Shown: positions 44,960 to 55,124 of the stretch, in pieces
Numbering within the stretch: the first letter of the stretch is position 1
Layout of the letters: every line of letters starts with the position of its first letter
Assembly: GCF_008039875.1 (NCBI RefSeq)
Contig: NZ_VRUU01000011.1
Location: 19,566-83,565 of the forward strand
Length of the DNA: 64,000 bases
Reading direction: 5' to 3'
Source of the DNA: Methylobacterium sp. WL119
Lineage (GTDB): Bacteria; Pseudomonadota; Alphaproteobacteria; Rhizobiales; Beijerinckiaceae
Translations under genes and position numbers: made by a program
Notes under the pieces: generated by a model
Databases searched by the model: none
Told to the model about the DNA's origin: nothing
The model's input: the letters and a program-made list of their open reading frames with translations, nothing else

Positions 44960-45877
44960 ATGCGCGGACGAAGGCTCGGGCCCGGATTGGCGCTGCTGGC
45001 TGCGGTCGCGCCGCTCGCAGCCGCGGCGCAGTCGCCGGACCCCTTCGGCAACCGCCTCGGCGGCGGCCTTCCCTCGCCCTCGATCACGACGCCGGACCTG
45101 CCCCCGAGCCAGCCCGAGGGCGAGGCGACCCTGTCGCTCTCCGCGCTGCTGTCGGGGATCGGCCAGCCGCTGCGGTCCGGCCTGGTCTGGCGGATCTACG
45201 AGGATCGCACCGACGGCGTCCGGCCCGCGATCGTCGCGCGCTCCACCGACCCGGCGCCGACGTTCAAGCTCGCGCCGGGCGCCTACGTCGCCTCCGTGAC
45301 CTACGGCTTCGCCAGCGCGACGAAGAAGATCGCGATGTCCGGCCAGCCCGCGACCGACACCCTGCGGGTGGCCGCCGGCGCGCTCAAGCTGTCCGGCGCG
45401 ATCGGCGACACCCGGATCGCTCCGGCGCAGCTCTCCTTCTCGGTCTTCGTGCCGATCGGCACCAACTCGGAGGGGCGGCTGGTGCGCAACGGCGTCAAGG
45501 CCGGCGAGCTGCTGCGCCTGCCCGAGGGCACCTACCACGTGGTCTCGACCTACGGGGAGTCGAACGCGATCCAGCGCGCCGACCTGAAGGTCGAGAACGG
45601 CAAGGTCACCGACGCCACCCTCAACCACCGGGCGGCCACGGTGACGCTGAAGCTCGTCACCAGCCCCGGCGCCGAGGCCTTCGCCGGCACGGCCTTCTCG
45701 GTGCTGACGCCCGGCGGCGACACCATCCGCGAGGCGATCGGCGCGTTCCCGCAGGTCACCCTGGCGGAGGGCGACTACGTGCTGATCGCCCGCCACGACG
45801 GGCAGGTCTACACCCGCGAGTTCAAGGTCGAGAGCGGGCTCGACCGCGACATCGAGGTCCTGGCCAAGGCGGGGTGA
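44960..45877 (+). CDS. secreted protein with beta-sandwich repeats
   Basis: A 305-residue protein with a signal peptide (LALLAAVAPLAAAAQ). Three similar segments follow, each containing a Gly/Thr-rich APGAYV/PEGTYHV/AEGDYVL turn preceded by strands (about residues 95-110, 190-200, 270-280), like carboxypeptidase-regulatory or Ig-like sandwich repeats. It has no catalytic motif. Conserved in Rhizobiales as far as I can recall; role unknown. Convergent with thrS. Confidence 0.75.
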   Translation: MRGRRLGPGLALLAAVAPLAAAAQSPDPFGNRLGGGLPSPSITTPDLPPSQPEGEATLSLSALLSGIGQPLRSGLVWRIYEDRTDGVRPAIVARSTDPAPTFKLAPGAYVASVTYGFASATKKIAMSGQPATDTLRVAAGALKLSGAIGDTRIAPAQLSFSVFVPIGTNSEGRLVRNGVKAGELLRLPEGTYHVVSTYGESNAIQRADLKVENGKVTDATLNHRAATVTLKLVTSPGAEAFAGTAFSVLTPGGDTIREAIGAFPQVTLAEGDYVLIARHDGQVYTREFKVESGLDRDIEVLAKAG

Positions 45878-45892
45878 GCGGGCGCCGGCGCC

Positions 45893-47920
45893 TTAAGGCG
45901 TCGGGCTCTCGCCATGCTGCCCGTCGAGCACCGTGCCCGTGCTCGGCACGCTCTCGGCGACGGCCTCGGCCCGGCGCAGGTCGGGCGAGGTCGCCTCGGC
46001 GACGAAGCTCGCCACCGCCTCCGCGAGCGGCAGGGTCCGGGTCTGCTGGCTGCCCAGCCGCCGGATCGAGACCGTGCGCTCCTCGGCCTCGCGCCGGCCG
46101 AGCGCCAGGATCACCGGCACCTTGGCCAGCGAGTGCTCGCGGACCTTGTAGTTGATCTTCTCGTTGCGCAGGTCCGCCTCGACCCGCAGGCCGGCCCGCG
46201 TCAGCGCCCGGACGACCTCCGCCGCATAGGCGTCGGCTTCCCCGGTGATGGTCGCGACCACCACCTGGACGGGGGCGAGCCAGAGCGGAAAGTGGCCGGC
46301 GAAGTGCTCGATCAGGATTCCGGTGAACCGCTCCATCGAGCCGCAGATCGCCCGGTGCACCATCACCGGCGGCACCTTCTGGCTCTCGGCATCGACGTAG
46401 AACGCGCCGAACCGCTCCGGCAGGTTGAAGTCCACCTGCGTGGTGCCGCACTGCCAGTCGCGCCCGATCGCGTCGCGCAGCACGTACTCGAACTTCGGCC
46501 CGTAGAAGGCGCCCTCGCCCGGGTTCACCTCGGTGCGGATGCGCCCGCCCGACTGCGCCTCGATCTGCGCCAGCACGCGGGTCATCACCTCCTCGGCATG
46601 GTCCCACAGGGCGTCCGAGCCGACCCGCTTCTCGGGCCGGGTCGAGAGCTTCACCACGATCTGGTCGAAGCCGAAATCGGCGTAGGTCGAGAGGATCAGG
46701 TCGTTGATCGTGAGGCACTCGTCGGCGAGCTGGTCCTCGGTGCAGAAGATGTGCGCGTCGTCCTGCGTGAAGCCGCGCACGCGCATCAGCCCATGCATCG
46801 CGCCCGACGGCTCGTAGCGATGCACGACGCCGAATTCCGCCATGCGCAGAGGCAGGTCGCGGTAGCTCTTCAGACCGTGCTTGAAGATCTGAACGTGGCC
46901 CGGACAGTTCATCGGCTTCAAGGCGAACCAGCGCTTGTCCTCGGCCTCGTCGCCGGCGCTTTGAGCCGCGAACATGTTCTCGCGGTACCAGCCCCAGTGG
47001 CCGGAGGTCTCCCATAGGGCCTTGTCGAGGATCTGCGGCGCGTTGACCTCGGCGTAGTCGCCCTTCAGGCGGCGGCGCATGTAGGCGATCAGCTCCTGGA
47101 AGATCGTCCAGCCCTTGGCGTGCCAGAACACGACGCCCGGCCCCTCCTCCTGGAAGTGGAACAGGTCCATCTCCCGGCCGAGCCGGCGGTGGTCGCGGCG
47201 CTCGGCCTCCTCCAGGCGGTGGAGATAGGCGTCGAGCTCCTCCTTCGTGGCCCAGGCGGTGCCGTAGATGCGGGTCAGCATCGGGTTGCTCGAATCGCCC
47301 CGCCAGTAGGCGCCGGCGACCTTCATCAGCTTGAAGGCCGGCCCGACCTTGCCGGTCGAGGTCATGTGCGGGCCGCGGCACAGGTCGAACCAGTCGCCCT
47401 GGCGGTAGACCTTCAGGTCCTCGCCCGGCGGGATCGCGTCGACCAGCTCGACCTTGTAGGCCTCGCCCCGGTCGGCGAACACCTTGCGGATGTCGTCGCG
47501 CTTCCAGACCTCCTTGGTGAAGGCCGCATCGCGGGCCATGATCTCGCACATCTTCGCCTCGATCGCCGGGAAGTCGTCCGGCGTGAACGGGGTTTCGCGC
47601 GCGAAGTCGTAGTAGAAGCCGTTCTCGATCACCGGGCCGATCGTCACCTGCGTGCCCGGCCACAGCGCCTGAACGGCCTCCGCCAGCACGTGAGCGCAGT
47701 CGTGGCGGATCAGCTCCAGCGCCCGCGGGTCGGTGCGGTCGAGGAACTCGATGCGGGCGTCGCGCTCGATCGTGTCGGACAGGTCGGCGACGACGCCGTC
47801 GAGCGCCATCGCGACGGTGCGCTTGGCCAGCGATTTCGCGATGCCTTCGACCACGCTCCGTCCGGTCACGGCCTCGTCGTAGGCGCGGGTGTTGCCGTCG
47901 GGGAATGTCAGGATGGGCAT
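45893..47920 (-). CDS. thrS: threonyl-tRNA synthetase
   Basis: A 675-residue class II synthetase with TGS domain (1-61), editing domain with the HDCAH metal motif (HxxxH) at about 73-77, and catalytic core with [35 protein letters not shown] and [10 protein letters not shown]; the C-terminal anticodon-binding domain starts at [11 protein letters not shown]. The final 25 residues ([20 protein letters not shown] etc.) extend beyond the usual end and are probably disordered. The ATG at 47920 is the canonical start. Confidence 0.96.
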   Translation of the reverse strand: MPILTFPDGNTRAYDEAVTGRSVVEGIAKSLAKRTVAMALDGVVADLSDTIERDARIEFLDRTDPRALELIRHDCAHVLAEAVQALWPGTQVTIGPVIENGFYYDFARETPFTPDDFPAIEAKMCEIMARDAAFTKEVWKRDDIRKVFADRGEAYKVELVDAIPPGEDLKVYRQGDWFDLCRGPHMTSTGKVGPAFKLMKVAGAYWRGDSSNPMLTRIYGTAWATKEELDAYLHRLEEAERRDHRRLGREMDLFHFQEEGPGVVFWHAKGWTIFQELIAYMRRRLKGDYAEVNAPQILDKALWETSGHWGWYRENMFAAQSAGDEAEDKRWFALKPMNCPGHVQIFKHGLKSYRDLPLRMAEFGVVHRYEPSGAMHGLMRVRGFTQDDAHIFCTEDQLADECLTINDLILSTYADFGFDQIVVKLSTRPEKRVGSDALWDHAEEVMTRVLAQIEAQSGGRIRTEVNPGEGAFYGPKFEYVLRDAIGRDWQCGTTQVDFNLPERFGAFYVDAESQKVPPVMVHRAICGSMERFTGILIEHFAGHFPLWLAPVQVVVATITGEADAYAAEVVRALTRAGLRVEADLRNEKINYKVREHSLAKVPVILALGRREAEERTVSIRRLGSQQTRTLPLAEAVASFVAEATSPDLRRAEAVAESVPSTGTVLDGQHGESPTP

Positions 47921-48076
47921 CGTCGCGGTGTCTCCGGGCTCACTCCTGCGTACGCGGCAGGTAAGCGCAAACGAGGGTCGGTCCCCGCGCGGGGCGCGGG
48001 AGCGGCCGTTTAGACCGTTTCCGGGCGGGAGGAAACGCCGCGCCGCGCGGCGGCGGGGCTGGCGCCAAAGAAAGAA

Positions 48077-48104
48077 CCCCGCGCGGTCCTTCGACCGCGC
48101 GGGG
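48077..48104 (-). terminator. strong intrinsic terminator of katA
   Basis: CCCCGCGCGGTC (48077-48088) pairs perfectly with GACCGCGCGGGG (48093-48104) with a CTTC loop. Read on the minus strand, the stem is followed by TTCTTTCTTT, a T-rich tract. It is placed 35 bases after the katA stop. Confidence 0.9.
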
Positions 48105-48138
48105 CTGATGTCGTCGTCCGCGCGAAGCGCGAAGCGGG

Positions 48139-49728
48139 CTACTCGGCGGCGATCTGGTGGGCCTGCGAGCCGTCCGTGTAGGTCTCGGGCGTCAGGCGCT
48201 TGCCCGGCGCGGCGCGCCCCGGCAGCGGCGGCAGCGCCAGCGCCTTGGCGAGGTCGATCCCGGCCCCTTCCGCGACCCGGCGGCCGTAATCGGCGTCGGC
48301 ATGCGAGAAGTGCCAGACCATCCGCAGCTGGATCGCCTCGGGGCACTGCTTCATGTCGCCGACGAGGTTGGCGATCAGGTCGTCGCGCTCCCAATCCTGG
48401 AACGAGCGGTAGCGCACGCCGGCCTGGGTGTAGTCGTCCTCGGTGCGCGAGGTCTGGTAGCGGCCGAGGTTGCCCTGCACCGGCTGGTGGTAGTCCTTCG
48501 CGGGCTTCGGCGCCTCGCGCAGGCCCTCCGCCAGCGTCGAGGGCTCGTAGTTGATGTGCTTGTTCGGGCCGGTCCCGTCGACGCCGTAGGTCATCTGCCC
48601 ATCGCGCTGGTTCGAGTAGACCTTCACGCCCGGCTGCGGCGCGTTGATCGGCAGCTGCAGGTAGTTGGCGCCGACGCGGTAGCGCTGCGTGTCCGAGTAG
48701 GACAGCGTCCGGCCCTGGAGCATCTTGTCGTCCGAGAAGTCGATGCCGTCCACGAGCACGCCCGTGCCGAAGGCCGACTGCTCGACCTCGGCGAAGAAGT
48801 TGTCCGGCACGCGGTCGAGCACCATGCGGCCGACGGGCAGCAGCGGGAAGTCCTCGACCGGCCACAGCTTGGTGTCGTCGAGGGGATCGAACGACAGGTG
48901 GTCGTTCGGGCCGTCCGGCATGATCTGCACGCAGAACTCCCACTCGGGGAAGTTGCCGGCCTTGATGTTGTCGTAGAGGTCACGCGTGGCGTGGCCGACG
49001 TCCTTGCCCTGGATCTCGGCCGCCTGGGCCGAGGTCAGGTTGCGGATGCCCTGCTTGGGCTCCCAGTGGAACTTGCAGAGCACCGCCTCGCCCTGGTCGT
49101 TGACCAGCTTGTAGGTGTTGACGCCCGAGCCTTCCATCTCGCGATAGTTGGCGGGGATGCCCCACGGCGACTTCAGGTGCGTCACCATGTGGATCGCTTC
49201 GGGGTGCTGCGCCACGAAGTCGAAGAAGCGCCACGCCTCCTGGCGGTTCGTCACCGGGTCCGGCTTGAACGCGTGGATCATGTCGGGGAACTTGATCGCG
49301 TCGCGGATGAAGAAGACCTTGAGGTTGTTGCCCACCAGGTCCCAGTTGCCGTCGACGGTCTTGAACTTGACCGCGAAGCCGCGGGGGTCGCGCTCGGTCT
49401 CCGGGCTCTCCTTGGCGCCGGCCACGGTGGAGAAGCGCACGAACATCGGCGTCTTCACGCCGGTCTCGTTGAGGACGCGGGCGCGGGTGTACTTGGACGC
49501 CGGCTCGTTGCCGATCTTGCCGTAGGCCTCGAAGTAGCCGTGGGCGCCGGCGCCGCGGGCATGCACGACGCGCTCGGGGATGCGCTCGCGGTCGAAATGC
49601 GTGATCTTCTCGATGAACTGGTAGTTCTCGAGCGTCGCGGGACCCCGCTCGCCCACCGTGCGCGTGCTCTGGTTGTCGCGGACCGGGTGGCCCTGGCGGG
49701 TCGTCAGGATCGGGCGTTGATCGCTCAT
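48139..49728 (-). CDS. katA: catalase (clade 3, small subunit)
   Basis: A 529-residue heme catalase that removes hydrogen peroxide. The active-site histidine is in [15 protein letters not shown], the distal asparagine in [16 protein letters not shown], and the heme-ligand tyrosine in [20 protein letters not shown]-binding residues appear in [20 protein letters not shown]. Divergent from the oxyR-type regulator, which almost certainly controls it; the 160-base gap contains an OxyR-like operator. Confidence 0.96.
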   Translation of the reverse strand: MSDQRPILTTRQGHPVRDNQSTRTVGERGPATLENYQFIEKITHFDRERIPERVVHARGAGAHGYFEAYGKIGNEPASKYTRARVLNETGVKTPMFVRFSTVAGAKESPETERDPRGFAVKFKTVDGNWDLVGNNLKVFFIRDAIKFPDMIHAFKPDPVTNRQEAWRFFDFVAQHPEAIHMVTHLKSPWGIPANYREMEGSGVNTYKLVNDQGEAVLCKFHWEPKQGIRNLTSAQAAEIQGKDVGHATRDLYDNIKAGNFPEWEFCVQIMPDGPNDHLSFDPLDDTKLWPVEDFPLLPVGRMVLDRVPDNFFAEVEQSAFGTGVLVDGIDFSDDKMLQGRTLSYSDTQRYRVGANYLQLPINAPQPGVKVYSNQRDGQMTYGVDGTGPNKHINYEPSTLAEGLREAPKPAKDYHQPVQGNLGRYQTSRTEDDYTQAGVRYRSFQDWERDDLIANLVGDMKQCPEAIQLRMVWHFSHADADYGRRVAEGAGIDLAKALALPPLPGRAAPGKRLTPETYTDGSQAHQIAAE

Positions 49729-49844
49729 GCGAAGAATCTCTCCGTGGTGGTGACGAGGCTCGAGGATCGGCGCCTGCGCCCGCGAACGAGGGGACGCCGT
49801 TTCCTGGAATCGTTCCGGGCTCCCCTTATGCGCCACTCCGAACC

Positions 49845-49856
49845 CATTGGCCAATG
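49845..49856. promoter_or_regulatory. 12-base perfect palindrome in the katA-oxyR gap
   Basis: CATTGG followed directly by CCAATG is a perfect 12-base palindrome, 20 bases upstream of the OxyR-like site. Its position fits an operator or promoter element of the divergent pair; the regulator is not known. Confidence 0.4.
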
Positions 49857-49875
49857 CATCGTCGCAAAGGGTATG

Positions 49876-49890
49876 ATAGACAAAAACTAT
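49876..49890. promoter_or_regulatory. OxyR-type operator overlapping the oxyR start
   Basis: ATAG-N7-CTAT matches the half of the OxyR consensus (ATAG-N7-CTAT-N7-ATAG-N7-CTAT). The last two bases are the AT of the proposed start codon (49889). The upstream half is weak. OxyR binding here could both block its own gene and activate katA. Confidence 0.65.
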
Positions 49891-50827
49891 GAACCTCGCC
49901 GGCCTGTCGCTCCGCGACCTCGAATACGTGGTCGCCATCGCCGACGAGGGGCATTTCGGCCGGGCGGCCGAACGCTGCAACGTCAGCCAGCCGACGCTCA
50001 GCGTCCAGGTGCGCAAGCTCGAGGGCGCGCTCGGGCTCGTGCTGTTCGAGCGCTCCAACCGGCGCGTGCTGATGACGGCGCCGGGCCAGATCATCGTGCG
50101 TCAGGCTCGCGCGGTGCTGGCCGAGGCGCAGCGCCTGCTCGCGCTGGCCAGCGAGGGCCGCGGCGCACCGCTCACCGGTAGGCTCGTGCTCGCGGCGATC
50201 CAGACGCTCGGGCCGTACTTCTTCCCCCTGGTGCTGCGGACGATGCGCCAGGAATTCCCGATGCTGGCGCTGGCCCTCAGCGAGGGCCGCACCGCCGACA
50301 TCCTCGCCTCCCTGCGCGACGGGCGGGTCGACGCCGCCCTGGTGTCGCTGCCCCTGCCCGCCTCGGGGCTCACCGTCTCGCCGCTCTTCGTCGAGCCGTT
50401 CCGCCTCGCCTGCCCGGCCGACCATGCGCTCGCGCAGGGCGGGGCCCTGCGCGCCGCCGACATCGCCGGGCCGGACCTGCTGCTTCTCGACGAGGGCAAC
50501 TGCCTGCGCGACCAGGCGATCGCCGCCTGCGGGGCGGGCAGCGCCGCCGGGCGCCATGCCACCAGCCTGGAGACCCTGCGCTCGATGGTGGCGGCCGGGG
50601 CCGGCTACACCCTGCTTCCCGCCCTCGCCGTCCCGTCCGGCCCCGATCCGAGCGGGCTCACCGTGATCCGCGGCTTCGACACCGACGGGCCGGGCCGGAC
50701 CATCGCGCTGGCCTGGCGGGCGAGCGACCCGCGGGCGCCGGGCCTCGCCGCGCTGGCCGCCTTCTTCCGCGCGCAGGCGCCGGCCGGCACCGCCGCCTGC
50801 CGCGAGGCGACGATCGCCGCCGGGTGA
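49889..50827 (+). CDS. oxyR: LysR-type hydrogen-peroxide regulator
   Basis: A 312-residue regulator: winged helix with [27 protein letters not shown] and a C-terminal effector domain. The peroxide-sensing cysteines are in [18 protein letters not shown], as in OxyR (C-x8-C). The start at 49889 gives the normal N-terminus. No Shine-Dalgarno sequence precedes it and the operator overlaps the start, so translation or transcription may begin unusually. Divergent from katA. Confidence 0.93.
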   Translation: MNLAGLSLRDLEYVVAIADEGHFGRAAERCNVSQPTLSVQVRKLEGALGLVLFERSNRRVLMTAPGQIIVRQARAVLAEAQRLLALASEGRGAPLTGRLVLAAIQTLGPYFFPLVLRTMRQEFPMLALALSEGRTADILASLRDGRVDAALVSLPLPASGLTVSPLFVEPFRLACPADHALAQGGALRAADIAGPDLLLLDEGNCLRDQAIAACGAGSAAGRHATSLETLRSMVAAGAGYTLLPALAVPSGPDPSGLTVIRGFDTDGPGRTIALAWRASDPRAPGLAALAAFFRAQAPAGTAACREATIAAG

Positions 50828-50946
50828 CGAACAGGTCGCACAGGGCTGGGTTGTGCGCCCGTGCGCGTGACAGGCCGGGCGACAGGGTGTAGCGCGGCGC
50901 CAGGATCGCGGACCGCCATGCGATCGATCGAACCTGGCGCGTCGCC

Positions 50947-52005
50947 TTGCCTTTTCCCGCACGGACCATCGCCCTCTGGGCGGCGCTGATCGCCGCCTCG
51001 GGCCTGCTCGGCTTCGGCCTGAAGCTCGGGCAGTTCCCGGCCGCGTTCCTGCTCGGGCCGATGATCGCGGCGATCGCGTTCGGGGTGCGGGGGGCGCCGC
51101 TCCGGATGCCGCGGCCGGCCTTCCAGGCCTCGCAGGCGATGATCGGCTGCATGGTGGCCCACGCCATCACCGCGGAGATCACCAAGACCCTGATCGCGGA
51201 CGGGCCACTGATCCTGCTCGTGGTCGGCGTCACGGTGCTCGCCGGCGCCCTCGTCGGGCTGGTGCTCACGCGCCTGCGGGTGCTGCCCGGCACGACCGCC
51301 GCCTGGGGCTCCTCGCCGGGCGGGGCGGCGGCGATGGTGGCGATGGCCGAGGAATACGGCTCCGATCCCCGCCTCGTCGCCTTCATGCAGTACGTGCGCG
51401 TCGCCGCCGTGGTGCTCTCGGCCTCGCTGGTGGCGCGGCTGCTGACCGATTCCGTGGCGGCCGGCCCGCCGCCGGCGGTCGCCGAGGCGGCGACCGTGCT
51501 GCCGGTGCTGGTCACGCTCGCGGTCGCGGCCGCCGGCGCCGGCATCGCGCTGTGGCTCCGCCTGCCCGCCGGCGCGCTGATCGGGCCGATGCTGCTCGGC
51601 GCGGCGCTTCACGCGACCGGCGTCGCCAGCATCACCCTGCCGCTGCCGATCCTCGAGCTCGCCTACGCGACGATCGGCTGGTACGTCGGCCTGCGCTTCA
51701 CCCGTGAGACCCTGCGCGCGACGCTGCACGCGCTGCCCGGCATCCTCGTCGCGACGCTCGCCGTGATCCTGCTCTGCGCCGGCTGGGCGCTCGGGCTGAC
51801 GCACCTGCTCGCGATCGACTTCCTCACCGCCTTCCTCGCGACCAGCCCCGGCGGCCTCGACTCGGTGGCGATCATTGCGGTCGGCTCGAAGGTCGACGTG
51901 TCGTTCGTGCTCGCGGTGCAGACGCTCCGGCTGTTCGTGGTCCTGATCACCGGCCCGGTGCTGGCCAAGTGGATCGCCCGCGCGGTGCCGCAGGAATCGG
52001 CGTGA
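50947..52005 (+). CDS. AbrB family membrane protein (PF05145 type)
   Basis: A 352-residue protein with about ten hydrophobic helices and the internally duplicated AbrB-type arrangement: GQFPAAFLLGPMIAAIAFGV in the first half and LRLPAGALIGPMLLGAALHA in the second, plus SSPGGAAAMVAMAEEYGSDP and TSPGGLDSVAIIAVGS, the repeated SPGG motif. Often misannotated as an ammonia monooxygenase or transcriptional regulator; it is probably a transporter. TTG start at 50947. Confidence 0.9.
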   Translation: MPFPARTIALWAALIAASGLLGFGLKLGQFPAAFLLGPMIAAIAFGVRGAPLRMPRPAFQASQAMIGCMVAHAITAEITKTLIADGPLILLVVGVTVLAGALVGLVLTRLRVLPGTTAAWGSSPGGAAAMVAMAEEYGSDPRLVAFMQYVRVAAVVLSASLVARLLTDSVAAGPPPAVAEAATVLPVLVTLAVAAAGAGIALWLRLPAGALIGPMLLGAALHATGVASITLPLPILELAYATIGWYVGLRFTRETLRATLHALPGILVATLAVILLCAGWALGLTHLLAIDFLTAFLATSPGGLDSVAIIAVGSKVDVSFVLAVQTLRLFVVLITGPVLAKWIARAVPQESA

Positions 52006-52023
52006 ATGGACGAGGCGGCGTGA

Positions 52024-52368
52024 ATGCACGCGCTCTGGCTCGCCTTCCTGAATTCCTGGCGCGGCCTCGTCCACGGCGCCCGCACCGAGCGCGCCGTGCG
52101 GCTCGAGCTGGTGCTGCTCGTCGTCGGCGTGCCGGCGGCCCTCGTGCTCGGCGCGAGCCTCTGGGTCCGCGTCGCGCTGATGGCGACGCTCCTGCTGATG
52201 CTCGCCGCGGAGTTCCTCAACACCGCGATCGAGAAGCTGTGCGATCACCTCCATCCCGGCCGCCACCCGCGGATCGGCACGGTGAAGGACCTCGCCTCGG
52301 CCGGGACGTTCTCGGCGCAGGCGATCGCCGCCCTGGTCTGGGTCGCCGCGCTGATCGACCGGCTCTGA
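52024..52368 (+). CDS. dgkA: diacylglycerol kinase
   Basis: A 114-residue membrane enzyme with three helices that phosphorylates diacylglycerol (or undecaprenol). The active-site motif EFLNTAIEKLCD and the preceding NSWRGLVHGARTERAVRLEL are diagnostic; the downstream KDLASAGTFSAQAIA is also conserved. Follows the AbrB-type gene by 18 bases. Confidence 0.93.
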   Translation: MHALWLAFLNSWRGLVHGARTERAVRLELVLLVVGVPAALVLGASLWVRVALMATLLLMLAAEFLNTAIEKLCDHLHPGRHPRIGTVKDLASAGTFSAQAIAALVWVAALIDRL

Positions 52369-52651
52369 CGCCGCGGCGTTCCCGCCATCGTCGCTCCGGA
52401 GCCGGGACCGTGCGGACTTCCGAGCGGGCCTTCACCGTGACGCCGTCGCTCGGACGCTCGCGGAACGCCGGTGCCGGCGTCCGGATCGTCACGACGCCCT
52501 TCGCGCTCCGACGTCCCGCCCGGGCGGCGGTGCGGACCATCGTCCCTGCCGCACGTCCGGCGGTCTCCGGCATCCGGGGCCGGGCAGGCATGCGGGGCCG
52601 AGCGGGGGCGCGCGCTCGCATCTTGCGCGGCAAGCGGCTATTGCCGGCCGC

Positions 52652-54259
52652 ATGTCCGACACCGTGAAACCCGCAAGTCCTCCGGCCGAACCGGCACCCG
52701 ATTACATCCGCAAGATCCTCACCGCGCGGGTCTACGACGTGGCGATCGAGAGCCCGCTCGATCCGATGCCGCGCCTGACCGTCCGGCTCGGGCGGCCGGT
52801 GCTTCTGAAGCGCGAGGACCTGCAGCCGGTCTTCTCGTTCAAGCTGCGCGGCGCCTACAACAAGATGTCGGGGCTCTCGCCCGAGCAGCTCGCCCGCGGC
52901 GTGATCTGCGCCTCGGCCGGCAACCACGCGCAGGGCGTGGCCTTGGCGGCCGCGCGCCTGCAGGTGCGGGCGGTCATCGTGATGCCGCGCACGACGCCCG
53001 CGATCAAGGTCGACGCCTGTCGCGCCCGAGGCGCCGAGGTGATCCTGCACGGCGACGCCTTCGACGAGGCGCTGAGCGAGGCGCGGCGCCTGGAGGCCGA
53101 GCAGGACCTCACCTTCCTCCACCCCTTCGACGATCCCGACGTGATCGCCGGCCAGGGCACGATCGGCATGGAGATCCTGCAGCAGCATACCGGCCCGATC
53201 GAGGCGATCTTCGTGCCCGTCGGCGGCGGCGGGCTCGCGGCGGGAATCGCGACCTACGTCAAGTACCTGCGGCCGGAGACCAAGGTGATCGGCGTGGAGC
53301 CGGACGACGCCGCCTGCATGGCCGAGGCCCTGAAGGCCGGCGAGCTCGTGCTGCTGCCGAGCGTCGGGCTGTTCGCCGACGGCGTCGCCGTCCGCCAGGC
53401 CGGGGCCGAGACGTTCCGGCTGTGCCGCCAGCACCTCGACGAGGTCATCACCGTCGACACCGACGCGATGTGCGCGGCGGTGAAGGACATCTTCGACGAC
53501 ACCCGCGCGGTGTCCGAGCCGTCCGGCGCGCTCGCGCTCGCCGGCGCCAAGCTCTACGCCGAGCGCGAGGGCGGCGCCGGCACGCTCGTCGCGATCTCCT
53601 CCGGGGCGAACCTCAACTTCGACCGCCTGCGCCACATCGCCGAGCGGGCCGAGCTCGGCGAGGAGCGGGAGGTCCTGCTCGGCGTCACCATCCCGGAGAA
53701 GCCCGGCGCCTACCGGGCCTTCATAAGGGCCCTGGGCCCGCGCGCGATCACCGAGTTCAACTACCGCTACGCGCCGGGCGTGCAGGCCAGGATCTTCGTC
53801 GGCATCAACCTGCCCGGCGGCCGGCCCGAGAAGCGCGACCTCGTCGCGGGCCTCGTCGCCGGGGGCTACGACGTCCACGACATGAGCGACAACGAGATGG
53901 CCAAGGTCCATGTCCGCTACATGGTCGGCGGCCGCGTCTCGGGCCTGGCGCACGAGCGGCTCTACCGCTTCCAGTTCCCGGAGCGGCCGGGCGCGCTGCT
54001 GAAGTTCCTGGACGCGCTCGGCGAGGACTTCAACATCACCCTGTTCCACTACCGCAACCACGGTGCCGATTACGGCCGGGTGCTCGCCGGCATCGCCGTG
54101 CCCCCCGACGCCAAAGGCCGTTTCGACCGGGCTGTCGAAGCTCTCGGCTTCCCGTGCTTCGACGAGACCGAGAACCCGGCCTACCGGATGTTCCTGGACG
54201 GCGAGCCTGCGGCGGCCAAGACCGGCATCGCCGGCTGGTTCGGGCTCAGGAAGGCCTGA
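52652..54259 (+). CDS. ilvA: threonine ammonia-lyase, biosynthetic
   Basis: A 535-residue PLP enzyme that deaminates threonine to 2-oxobutanoate for isoleucine synthesis. The PLP lysine is in VFSFKLRGAYNKM, the phosphate-binding loop is GGGGLAAGIA, and SAGNHAQGVALAA is conserved. Two ACT-like regulatory domains follow from about residue 350 (GEEREVLLGVTIPEKPGAYR and RLYRFQFPERPGALLKFLDA), typical of the feedback-inhibited form. Stands alone. Confidence 0.95.
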   Translation: MSDTVKPASPPAEPAPDYIRKILTARVYDVAIESPLDPMPRLTVRLGRPVLLKREDLQPVFSFKLRGAYNKMSGLSPEQLARGVICASAGNHAQGVALAAARLQVRAVIVMPRTTPAIKVDACRARGAEVILHGDAFDEALSEARRLEAEQDLTFLHPFDDPDVIAGQGTIGMEILQQHTGPIEAIFVPVGGGGLAAGIATYVKYLRPETKVIGVEPDDAACMAEALKAGELVLLPSVGLFADGVAVRQAGAETFRLCRQHLDEVITVDTDAMCAAVKDIFDDTRAVSEPSGALALAGAKLYAEREGGAGTLVAISSGANLNFDRLRHIAERAELGEEREVLLGVTIPEKPGAYRAFIRALGPRAITEFNYRYAPGVQARIFVGINLPGGRPEKRDLVAGLVAGGYDVHDMSDNEMAKVHVRYMVGGRVSGLAHERLYRFQFPERPGALLKFLDALGEDFNITLFHYRNHGADYGRVLAGIAVPPDAKGRFDRAVEALGFPCFDETENPAYRMFLDGEPAAAKTGIAGWFGLRKA

Positions 54260-54282
54260 GCGACCTCGGGTCCGGCGCGCTC

Positions 54283-54389
54283 CGAGCATTTTCGAGCGAG
54301 GCGGCTCCCGGCTCGCGTGAAGAAAATGCAACTTCACAAGATGCAGCATCTTCGAGCGAGGTGGCCCCCGGCTCGCGTGAAGAGGGTGC
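54283..54389. repeat. two copies of a palindromic extragenic element (REP-like)
   Basis: Two copies of a unit with core TTCGAGCGAGG ... GGCTCGCGTGAAGA lie at about 54283-54326 and 54346-54390. In copy 1, GCATTTTC pairs with GAAAATGC at the ends, and GAGCGAG with CTCGCGT inside, so it folds into a long hairpin; copy 2 has changes in the outer arms. The same unit is widely seen between genes in Methylobacterium, by my recollection. It separates ilvA from the convergent mgtC gene. Confidence 0.8.
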
Positions 54390-54390
54390 T

Positions 54391-55050
54391 CTAGCGCTGC
54401 GCCGTCTCGACGCTGACGACGTCGGGGTTCGCCCGCAGGGTCTCGGCGATCGCCTCGACGCTGGTCGCCGACAGGCGCACGAACGCGACCTCGATCTCGT
54501 CGAGGGCGGGGTCCTCGGCGGTGCGCGCCACGAACTGGCGCACCCGCGAGGCCCGTTCGCCGGTCGCCGCGTGCAGGGTGTCGATCGACAGCGCCCCGCG
54601 CTTGGCGACGAGGCGGAGGGTCCGCGTCTGCATCCGGTCGCGCCAGCGCTCCTCCAGCGGCTTGACGCCCGCGAGGATCGCGACGACGAAGGTCGTGGTC
54701 GCCACCGCCGGGACGTAGAGCCCGCCGCCGATGGCGAGCCCGATCGCCGCCACCGCCCATAGGCTCGCGGCGGTGGTCAGCCCCTTCACGACCTCGCCGC
54801 GCAGCAGGATCGTGCCCGCGCCGAGGAAGCCGATCCCGGAGACCACCTGCGCCGCGACGCGCGACGGGTCGAGGACGACGTTCCGGGCGCCCAGCGCGTC
54901 GGCGAAGCCGTAGATCGAGACCAGCATGATCAGGCACGAGCCGACGCAGACCAGCATGTGCGTGCGCAGGCCGGCCGCCCAGAGCAGGCGCTCGCGCTCG
55001 AGCCCGATCACGCTGCCGAGCAGGGCCGCCAGCGCGAGCCGGCCGATCAT
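54391..55050 (-). CDS. MgtC/SapB family protein
   Basis: A 219-residue membrane protein: LAALLGSVIGLERERLLWAAGLRTHMLVCVGSC, then GIGFLGAGTILLRGEVVKGLTTAASLWAVAAIGLAIGGG (quoted in part), the MgtC signature with conserved arginine and glycine motif. The C-terminal 75 residues form an ACT-like soluble domain. In pathogens MgtC modulates the membrane ATPase and magnesium response; here the role is unknown. Confidence 0.92.
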   Translation of the reverse strand: MIGRLALAALLGSVIGLERERLLWAAGLRTHMLVCVGSCLIMLVSIYGFADALGARNVVLDPSRVAAQVVSGIGFLGAGTILLRGEVVKGLTTAASLWAVAAIGLAIGGGLYVPAVATTTFVVAILAGVKPLEERWRDRMQTRTLRLVAKRGALSIDTLHAATGERASRVRQFVARTAEDPALDEIEVAFVRLSATSVEAIAETLRANPDVVSVETAQR

Positions 55051-55124
55051 CTCTCCGTTGCCGAGCAGGGCCGGTCTCCGTTCTGTCCCGCGATCCTCTG
55101 GGGACGATAGGCCGGTTCAGCCCG

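Noticed and set aside
54283..54390. Start of a CRISPR array
   Set aside because: Only two units, palindromic and diverged, with no regular spacers and no cas genes.
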